This document shows positions 6,638 through 12,099 of a stretch of DNA of 12,099 nt, piece after piece (position 1 is the first letter of the stretch; each line of letters begins with the position of its first letter). Origin of the DNA: CBDTYW01 sp965364735 (lineage in GTDB: Bacteria; Actinomycetota; Nitriliruptoria; Nitriliruptorales; Nitriliruptoraceae); assembly GCA_965364735.1 (NCBI GenBank), contig CBDTYW010000098.1, positions 1 to 12,099 of the forward strand. The letters are read 5' to 3'. The notes beneath the pieces are model-generated. The model was not told where the DNA came from. It did no database searches and saw nothing but the letters and a program-made list of their open reading frames with translations. The position numbers were made by a program, and so were the translations under genes.

Positions 6638-8068
6638 TCAGTGACCGTGGAACGGCGTGCCGGACGCGGCGAGGAAGGCCTCGCCGATGGCTTCGTAGAG
6701 GCTCGGGTGGGCGTGGGTGATCGCGGCGACCTCTGACGGCAGCGCCTCCCACTCGGTCGCGAGCGTGGCCTCGGCGATGAGGTCGGTGGCGTGCGGGCCG
6801 ACGATGTGCACGCCGAGGGTCGGGCCCTCGGAGCCGTCCGCCTCGACCTTCGCGACGATCTTCACCTGACCGTCCTGGCCGGAGATGATCCCCTTCGCGT
6901 TGGCCTTCAACGAGTACGTCGTCGCCTTCACCGCATCACGGCCGTGGGCCTCGACGGCCTGCGGTTCGGTCAGCCCGACCGACGCGACCTCCGGGTGGCA
7001 GTAGGTGACCTTCGGGGTCTGGACGTGGTCGACCGGGGTGGTGATCCCCTCCCCCGCGGGAAGCCTCCCGAGGATGCGGGCGATCTCATCGGCCGTGCGG
7101 AAGCCCTCCGCGAACGCCGCGTGGGCGAGCGCGAGGGTCGGCAGGACGTCACCGACGCCCCAGATGCCGGCGGCCGAGGTCTGGCCCCATGGATCCGCGA
7201 TCACGAAGCCGCGCTCGTCGGTGAGGTTGAGCGCTTCCGGCAGGATCCCCGCGGTGTTGGGTCCGCGTCCGACGGCAACCAGGACCACGTCGGCCTCGAG
7301 CGTCTGGACCTTCCCGCCGACCTCGACGGTCACCTCGGCGGCGGCGCCGGAACGCTCGACCCCTTGGACGCTGGCGCTCGTCAGGACGGTGATCTTGCGC
7401 TTCTTGTAGGCGCGTGCGACGAGCTTGGAGGAGTCCGGGTCCTCGAGCGGCAGGACGCGGTCGAGCGCCTCGACGACGGTGACGTCCGTTCCCATCGGCT
7501 CCCACATCGACGCGAACTCCATGCCGATCGCGCCCGCCCCGATGATGACGGCGCGCTTCGGCGCCTCCGTGAACCAGAGCGCCTGGTCCGAGGTCTGCAC
7601 GACCTCGCCGTCGATCTCGATGAACGGCAGCGAGCGCGCCTGTGAGCCGGTGGCGACGACCACGTGGCGCCCCTCGATGGTCTGCACGGAGCCGTCGGGG
7701 GCGGTGACCTCGACGAGGCCCTTCGCGACGACGCGTCCGCGGCCTTCGAGGTAGGTGCAGCGCTGCTTCACGAGGAAGTCGAGCCCCTTGTGCAGCCCGT
7801 CGATGACGCCCTGCCGGAACGTGGCGAGCTCGTCGCCGAGCAGCCCGTTGTAGGTGAGGTCCAGCCCCAGCGTCCTCGCACGGTGGACTTCACCGAGGAC
7901 CTCCGCGACATGCAGGACCGCCTTGGACGGGATGCAGCCACGGTGGAGGCAGGTGCCGCCGACCTTGCCCTCCTCGACCAGCGCCACGTCGAGGCCCCGC
8001 GCCACCGCGCGGAACGCCACGCCGTAGCCGCCGGGACCGCCGCCGATCACCACGATGTCATGCGTCAT
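6638..8068 (-). CDS. lpdA: dihydrolipoyl dehydrogenase (E3 of 2-oxoacid dehydrogenase complex)
   Basis: A 476-residue FAD flavoenzyme that reoxidises the dihydrolipoyl arm of E2 with NAD+, acting in the cytoplasm. The FAD-binding GGGPGGYG motif is at residues 9-16. The redox disulfide is Cys40-Cys45 in GGTCLHRGCIPSK. The NAD-binding fingerprint is GAGAIGMEFASMW. The C-terminal interface domain carries the His454-Glu459 dyad in THAHPSLYEA. Length and all key residues are normal for the family. The ATG at 8068 has GGAG about seven bases upstream. The open frame continues further upstream but would run through the E2 gene. It is the last gene of the bkd operon, 31 bp after the E2 stop, so this is probably a dedicated E3. 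Another E3 elsewhere in the genome cannot be excluded. Confidence 0.96.
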   Translation of the reverse strand: MTHDIVVIGGGPGGYGVAFRAVARGLDVALVEEGKVGGTCLHRGCIPSKAVLHVAEVLGEVHRARTLGLDLTYNGLLGDELATFRQGVIDGLHKGLDFLVKQRCTYLEGRGRVVAKGLVEVTAPDGSVQTIEGRHVVVATGSQARSLPFIEIDGEVVQTSDQALWFTEAPKRAVIIGAGAIGMEFASMWEPMGTDVTVVEALDRVLPLEDPDSSKLVARAYKKRKITVLTSASVQGVERSGAAAEVTVEVGGKVQTLEADVVLVAVGRGPNTAGILPEALNLTDERGFVIADPWGQTSAAGIWGVGDVLPTLALAHAAFAEGFRTADEIARILGRLPAGEGITTPVDHVQTPKVTYCHPEVASVGLTEPQAVEAHGRDAVKATTYSLKANAKGIISGQDGQVKIVAKVEADGSEGPTLGVHIVGPHATDLIAEATLATEWEALPSEVAAITHAHPSLYEAIGEAFLAASGTPFHGH

Positions 8069-8080
8069 CAGGAACTCCGT

Positions 8081-8107
8081 GTCAGCCGGGTCAGCCGGGT
8101 CAGCCGT
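8081..8107. repeat. three tandem 9-bp repeats across the E2 stop codon
   Basis: GTCAGCCGG occurs twice exactly (8081-8089, 8090-8098), followed by GTCAGCCGT (8099-8107). Read on the minus strand, each copy contains TGA. Because the period is a multiple of three, all three stops are in the E2 reading frame. The repeat fills most of the gap between E2 and E3 and probably arose by replication slippage. Confidence 0.85.
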
Positions 8108-9464
8108 GCAGCAGGATGCGGGCCGGGTCGGCGCAGAGCTCGCCGACGTACGTCGTGAACCGTCCGGCCTCGCCGCCGTCGGAGATCCGGTGGTCGAACG
8201 CGAGCGAGAACGTGCAGGTCCGGCGGACCGCGATCTCTCCGTCAACGACCCACGGACGCTCCGCGATCGAGCCGATCCCGAGGATCGCGCCCTCCGGGTG
8301 GTTGATGATCGGGTTGCCGGTGTCGTTGCCGAACGCCCCGTAGTTCGAGACGGTGAACGTCCCGCCCATCAGATCCGCCGGTGCGATCTTGCCGTCCCGC
8401 GCGCTCGCGGCCATCCGGTTGAGCTCGGACGCGATCTGCAGCAGCGTCAGCGACTCGGCGTTCTTGATGTTCGGCACGACGAGACCCCGGTCGGTGTCCG
8501 CAGCGAAGCCGAGGTTGATGTGCTCCAGCAGCCGGATCTCACCGGCCTCCCGATCGATGTTGGCGTTGAGCGTGGGGAAGCGTCGCAGGGCCAGGATGAC
8601 CGCGCGCAGCATGAGCGCGAACGGGGTGATCTTGACCGCGAAGCCGTCCTGCTCCGCCGCGACCGTGAGGCGCTTGCGCAGCTCCCACAGCTCGGTGACG
8701 TCAGCGGTGTAGGAGCAGGTCGCCTCCGGGATCTCCCGGCGCGACTGCTCCATCTTCTCGACGATGCGCTTCTTGATCCCGGCGATCGGGATGACCGTTC
8801 CGGGGCGCTGGTCGCGGAAGCCCGGCACGAACTTCTCGCCCCCGCCGCCACCGGTCGGGACCGCGACGCGAGCCGGGGCCGTGGAGGCCTCGGGCGCCGA
8901 CGCGACGGGCGCAGCGGACGGCGCTGCCGCGGATGTGGAGCCCCCGTCGGCGAAGGCGCGGACGTCCTCACGGGTGATGATCCCGCCGTCGCCGGATCCG
9001 GCGACGTGGGCGAGGTCGACGCCGAGGTCCTTCGCCAGCTTGCGGACCGGCGGCTTCGCGAGCGGCCGTCCTTCGCGCTCGACCCGCTGTCCTGACTGCG
9101 GGGCGGCTGCCCGACGGGGCGCGTCGTCCTTGGCGCCGTAGCCCACGAGCTTCGGAGCTTCGGCCGCGTCGAGGCCGGAGGAGGCCGCCGCAGCCTCGGG
9201 CTCGTCGTGGGTGACCCCGCCGGTGACCTCGATGCGCACGATGACCGTGCCGACCTCGAGCTCCTCACCTTCGTCCCCGTGGCGCTCGACGATCGTGCCG
9301 GCGTACGGCGACGGGACCTCGACGACGGCCTTCGCGGTCTCGATCTCCGCGATCGTCGCGTTCAGCTCGATGGTGTCGCCGACCTCGACGCGCCAGGCGA
9401 TGATCGTGCCCTCGGTGAGTCCTTCACCGAGGTCGGGCAGCTTGAAGTCCTTGACCTGTGCCAT
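8100..9464 (-). CDS. bkdC: dihydrolipoyl acyltransferase (E2 of branched-chain 2-oxoacid dehydrogenase)
   Basis: A 454-residue core subunit that receives the acyl group from E1 on a lipoyl arm and transfers it to CoA. One lipoyl domain (residues 5-79) has the lipoylated Lys45 in EIETAKAVVEV. A linker with LVGYG (106-110) follows, then the peripheral subunit-binding domain (137-171, KPPVRKLAKDLGVDL). Next is an Ala/Pro/Gly linker, then the catalytic domain from about residue 215 to the end, with the active-site DHRISDGG (His425, Asp429). A single lipoyl domain and the partner genes fit a branched-chain enzyme better than the multi-lipoyl 2-oxoglutarate/pyruvate E2 of many actinobacteria. The ATG at 9464 overlaps the E1beta TGA by one base (TGATG), which implies coupled translation. 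The frame is open upstream through E1beta, but no start there would be sensible. Confidence 0.95.
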   Translation of the reverse strand: MAQVKDFKLPDLGEGLTEGTIIAWRVEVGDTIELNATIAEIETAKAVVEVPSPYAGTIVERHGDEGEELEVGTVIVRIEVTGGVTHDEPEAAAASSGLDAAEAPKLVGYGAKDDAPRRAAAPQSGQRVEREGRPLAKPPVRKLAKDLGVDLAHVAGSGDGGIITREDVRAFADGGSTSAAAPSAAPVASAPEASTAPARVAVPTGGGGGEKFVPGFRDQRPGTVIPIAGIKKRIVEKMEQSRREIPEATCSYTADVTELWELRKRLTVAAEQDGFAVKITPFALMLRAVILALRRFPTLNANIDREAGEIRLLEHINLGFAADTDRGLVVPNIKNAESLTLLQIASELNRMAASARDGKIAPADLMGGTFTVSNYGAFGNDTGNPIINHPEGAILGIGSIAERPWVVDGEIAVRRTCTFSLAFDHRISDGGEAGRFTTYVGELCADPARILLHG

Positions 9465-10435
9465 CAGTACTCCAGGGATCGCTCGACGGTGTCGAGCAGA
9501 CGGTCGGCGTCGGGGAGCCAGAACTCCTCGAGGCGCGACGGTGGGTAGGGGGTGTCGAATCCGGTCGCCCGCAGGACCGGAGCCTCGAGATGATAGAAGG
9601 CCTGCTCCTGGATGCGTGCCGCGATCTCGGCCCCGAGGCCGAGGGTCTGCTGTGCCTCGTGGATCACGATGGCGCGGCCGGTCCGCGTGACGGACGCGAG
9701 GATCGCGGCGTCGTCGAGCGGGCTCAGCGAGCGGAGGTCGACGACCTCGAGATCCCAGCCACGCTCGATGGCAGCTTCCGCCGCGAGGAGCGCGGTGTGG
9801 ACCATCGGGCCGTAGGCGAAGATCGACGCGGTCGTGCCGTGTCGACGCACGACGGCGCGATCCATGGGGGCGACGTCGGTCGTCAGCTCGTCGTCGGTCG
9901 TGGCCCAGTAGCGACGCTTCGGCTCGAGGAAGATGACCGGGTCGTCGCTGCGGATCGCGGCACGCAGCATCCCGTACGCGTCGCCGGGGGTCCCCGGCGT
10001 CACCACCGTGAGACCCGCGGTGTGGGCGAAGTAGGTCTCGGGCGACTCCGAGTGGTGCTCGACCGCGCCGATGCCGCCGCCGTACGGGATCCGGATCGTG
10101 ACCGGCAGGGTGAGCTTCCCGCGGGCGCGGTTGCGGAGCTTCGCGAGGTGGCTCACGATCTGCTCGAAGGCCGGGTAGGTGAACGCGTCGAACTGCATCT
10201 CGACGACCGGCCGGTAGCCGTACATCGCGAGGCCGATCGCGGTCCCGACGATGCCGGACTCCGCGAGCGGGGTGTCGAAGACGCGGCTTGCCCCGAACGT
10301 CGCCTGCAAGCCGTCGGTGAGGCGGAACACGCCGCCGAGCTTGCCGATGTCCTCGCCGAAGACGAGCACGCGATCGTCGGCGGCGAGCTCGTCGTGCATC
10401 GCCCGGTTGAGCGCCTGCGCCATCGTGGTGCTCAT
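9464..10435 (-). CDS. bkdB: branched-chain 2-oxoacid dehydrogenase E1 beta subunit
   Basis: A 323-residue transketolase-like subunit that pairs with E1alpha to form the thiamine diphosphate enzyme that decarboxylates 2-oxoacids. Family features in order are MAQALNRAMHDEL at the start, VFGEDIG, FDTPLAESGIVGTAIGLA (near residue 60; this Glu normally activates the cofactor), GGGIGAVEHHSESPE, and a C-terminal domain with VVDLRSLSPLD and FDTPYPPSRLEEFWLP. The FDTPYPP ending is typical of branched-chain and acetoin-type E1beta proteins. Length is normal. The ATG at 10435 overlaps the E1alpha stop in an ATGA, giving 1:1 expression of the E1 chains. Its stop overlaps the E2 start. Confidence 0.95.
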   Translation of the reverse strand: MSTTMAQALNRAMHDELAADDRVLVFGEDIGKLGGVFRLTDGLQATFGASRVFDTPLAESGIVGTAIGLAMYGYRPVVEMQFDAFTYPAFEQIVSHLAKLRNRARGKLTLPVTIRIPYGGGIGAVEHHSESPETYFAHTAGLTVVTPGTPGDAYGMLRAAIRSDDPVIFLEPKRRYWATTDDELTTDVAPMDRAVVRRHGTTASIFAYGPMVHTALLAAEAAIERGWDLEVVDLRSLSPLDDAAILASVTRTGRAIVIHEAQQTLGLGAEIAARIQEQAFYHLEAPVLRATGFDTPYPPSRLEEFWLPDADRLLDTVERSLEY

Positions 10436-11541
10436 GCGTCCCCCGCCTGCTCGCGTGCAGCGAGCTCGCGCGCGAGCTGTGCGGACTGGGCGGCGAAGAT
10501 CGGCGGCTGGACGATCTGGACGTGCGAGAACAGCTCCTGCGGATCGCCGTGCGGGGCGTCGTAGAGGCCCTCGCGGACCGCTGCGGCCATGGCGGTCGCG
10601 GCGTCCTCGATGGCCGTCCAGGTCGCGTCGTCGAGCAGCCCGCGCTGGTCCAGGTGGCGCTCCATCCGGTCGATCGGATCGTCGGCGGCTGCGGCCGCGA
10701 CCTCGTCCGCCGAGCGGTACCTCGAGTGATCATCCGAGGTCGTGTGCGACTCCCGTCGGTAGGTGATCGCCTCGACGAGGATCGGGCCGGCACCGGAACG
10801 GGCGTGCTCCACGGCGGTGCGCATGACGGCGAGCGTCGCGAGGACGTCGTTGCCGTCGACGCGCAGCCCGGGCATCCCGTAGCCGACGGCGCGGTGCGCG
10901 AGCGTCGGGGCGTTGGACTGGGCAGACGCGGGGACCGAGATCGCCCACTGGTTGTTCTGGAGGAAGAACACGACCGGGGCGGCGAACACCGACGCGAAGT
11001 TCATCGCCTCATGCAGGTCGCCCTCGCTCATCGCCCCGTCGCCGAAGCAGGCGACCGTGACGATCGGGTTCTCGTCGAGCTTCGCACCCATGGCGAACCC
11101 GGTGGCGTGCAGGGCCTGCGTCGCGATCGGGATCGTCGACATCGCGAAGCCGTGCGCGTACGGGTCGTGGGCCCCGTGCCAGGTCCCGCGGAACATGTGC
11201 AGCAGCTCGCGCGGATCCACCCCTCGCACGATCGCCATGCCGAGCTCGCGGTAGGTCGGGAAGACCCAGTCACCGGTCCGCAACGCCTTGGCAGCGCCGA
11301 CCTGCGCGGCCTCCTGGCCCATGCACGACGCGTACACGCCGAGCTGGCCCTGTCGTTGCAGGTTGATGGCCTCGCGGTCCACGCGCCGGGTGATGACCAT
11401 CTGCCGGAACAGGTCAACGAGGTGGGCGTCGTCGAGCTCCAGCGGGTGCACGTCCGACGGGGTCAGCACGCCGTCGGCGTCGAGCAGCCGCACCACCTCA
11501 TCCGGTGGGAGCAGCTCCCGTCCGATCGTGGGTTCCGCCAC
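10432..11541 (-). CDS. bkdA: branched-chain 2-oxoacid dehydrogenase E1 alpha subunit
   Basis: A 369-residue subunit binding thiamine diphosphate. The cofactor motif begins GDG at residues 167-169 (GDGAMSEGDLHEAMNF) and ends NN at 196-197 (LQNNQWAIS). The later loop YRRESHTTSDDHSRYR (about 261-276) carries the SDD pattern of branched-chain enzymes rather than the HSMSDP of pyruvate dehydrogenase, so I assign branched-chain substrates. GQEA at 75-78 and FPTYRELG at 94-101 are also family features. The start is GTG at 11541 with AGGG seven bases upstream. No internal Met gives a better N-terminus. It is the first gene of the four-gene operon and is divergent from kynureninase. No Lrp/AsnC-type regulator gene, a common bkd regulator, is present in the window. 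Confidence 0.95.
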   Translation of the reverse strand: MAEPTIGRELLPPDEVVRLLDADGVLTPSDVHPLELDDAHLVDLFRQMVITRRVDREAINLQRQGQLGVYASCMGQEAAQVGAAKALRTGDWVFPTYRELGMAIVRGVDPRELLHMFRGTWHGAHDPYAHGFAMSTIPIATQALHATGFAMGAKLDENPIVTVACFGDGAMSEGDLHEAMNFASVFAAPVVFFLQNNQWAISVPASAQSNAPTLAHRAVGYGMPGLRVDGNDVLATLAVMRTAVEHARSGAGPILVEAITYRRESHTTSDDHSRYRSADEVAAAAADDPIDRMERHLDQRGLLDDATWTAIEDAATAMAAAVREGLYDAPHGDPQELFSHVQIVQPPIFAAQSAQLARELAAREQAGDA

Positions 11542-11603
11542 GTCTCCACCCTCGGGCTCGTCCTCCGATCGACCGTACTGGCCACCCGGATCGCCCGCCG
11601 TTG

Positions 11604-11609
11604 TAACGT
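11604..11609 (+). promoter_or_regulatory. possible -10 box of a leaderless kynU promoter
   Basis: TAACGT fits the actinobacterial TANNNT pattern. It ends six bases before the A of the kynU ATG, which is the distance expected if transcription starts at that A. No Shine-Dalgarno sequence lies upstream. A -35 box was not recognisable. Confidence 0.4.
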
Positions 11610-11615
11610 CGCGCG

Positions 11616-12099
11616 ATGGACCTCAACGACTGCGCCGCCCTCGACGCTGCCTCCGCCTGCCCGGACCTGCGTGCCGCCTTCGCGCTCCCGGACGACGTCG
11701 TCTACCTCGACGGCAACTCGCTCGGGCCGATGCAGCACGCCGTCGCCGACCGGGTCGAGCGAGCCCTGCACGCCGAGTGGGGCAAGCGCCTGATCGGGGC
11801 GTGGTGGTCGCGGGGCGCGGACGCGGACGAGCCCGCAGGCTGGCTGGACGTCCCGGCCCGCGCAGCCTCGCGGATCGCCCGCCTCGTCGGAGCCGACCCC
11901 GGCGAGGTCGTCGTGGCGGACTCCGTCTCGGCGAACCTCTTCAAGCTGCTCGGTGCCGCCGTCACCGCACAGCGCGGCCGAACGATCGTGCTCACGACCG
12001 AGGACAACTTCCCGACCGATCTCTACATCGCGAGCGGCGTCGCCCAGCTGCACGGCTTCATCGACGTCCGCCGGGTCGCGGTCGACGACCTGGAGGCCG
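11616..12099 (+). CDS. kynU: kynureninase, N-terminal 161 residues (runs off right edge)
   Basis: A pyridoxal phosphate enzyme that hydrolyses kynurenine (or 3-hydroxykynurenine) to anthranilate (or 3-hydroxyanthranilate) and alanine. The visible part contains the family's opening motif VVYLDGNSLGP (28-38), the WGKRLIGAWW region, VVVADSVSANLFKLLGAA (the PLP-phosphate region) and TTEDNFPTDLYIASGV. The PLP-binding lysine lies outside the window. About 161 of the ~400 residues usual for the family are seen, with no break. The ATG at 11616 has no ribosome site but has a well-placed -10-like box, so the transcript may be leaderless. It is divergent from bkdA with 74 bp between. No other kynurenine-pathway gene is visible here; partners may lie to the right. 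Confidence 0.93.
   Translation, partial: MDLNDCAALDAASACPDLRAAFALPDDVVYLDGNSLGPMQHAVADRVERALHAEWGKRLIGAWWSRGADADEPAGWLDVPARAASRIARLVGADPGEVVVADSVSANLFKLLGAAVTAQRGRTIVLTTEDNFPTDLYIASGVAQLHGFIDVRRVAVDDLEA

Noticed and set aside
9465..10793. N-terminal extension of the E2 frame into the E1 genes
   Set aside because: It is out-of-frame translation of E1beta and E1alpha. The lipoyl domain begins right after the ATG at 9464, which is coupled to the E1beta stop.
10522..11793. 423-codon plus-strand open frame opposite E1alpha and running into kynU
   Set aside because: It is antisense to a well-supported gene and overlaps kynureninase in another frame. It has no recognisable domain.

Overview
The window is uniformly GC-rich (roughly two-thirds G+C by eye). 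It is densely coding, with GTG starts, ATGA/TGATG gene overlaps and a probable leaderless start. These traits, an actinobacterial-style Bax inhibitor-1 protein and a Tat-exported copper oxidase point to a high-GC Gram-positive actinobacterium. The class cannot be fixed from this sequence; a deep-branching lineage of the Nitriliruptoria type is only a guess. No tRNA, rRNA, CRISPR array, insertion sequence or integrase was seen.

Left part (1-4370, minus strand): an extracytoplasmic copper module. Reading in the direction of transcription, there is a secreted chymotrypsin-fold serine protease (4337-3501). Next comes a 661-residue lipoprotein joining a plastocyanin-like domain, a NosD-like parallel beta-helix and a C-terminal membrane region resembling PLDc_N (3426-1441). 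A Tat-exported two-domain multicopper oxidase follows (1433-291), then a membrane-anchored protein cut by the window edge (206-1). The lipoprotein and oxidase genes lie 7 bp apart and are almost certainly cotranscribed. A small blue-copper domain next to a laccase-type oxidase suggests an electron-transfer pair on the outer face of the membrane. The substrate is unknown.

Middle (4338-6640): a TetR-family repressor diverges from the protease. A perfect GATAC-N6-GTATC inverted repeat lies between them and is a candidate operator. Two plus-strand genes follow: a seven-helix Bax inhibitor-1/YccA family membrane protein and a 160-residue protein of unknown function. A strong 12-bp hairpin separates these two.

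Right part (6638-11541, minus strand): a complete branched-chain 2-oxoacid dehydrogenase operon in the order E1alpha, E1beta, E2, E3 (bkdA-bkdB-bkdC-lpd). E1alpha/E1beta overlap by 4 nt and E1beta/E2 by 1 nt. A 9-bp tandem repeat carrying three in-frame stop codons separates E2 from E3. The four proteins suffice to oxidise branched-chain 2-oxoacids to acyl-CoA, feeding branched fatty acid synthesis or amino acid catabolism. Divergent from this operon, and cut by the right edge, is kynureninase (kynU) of tryptophan catabolism, apparently expressed from a leaderless promoter.

The least ordinary item is the plastocyanin/beta-helix/PLDc_N fusion lipoprotein and its partner oxidase. The remainder is conventional metabolism.
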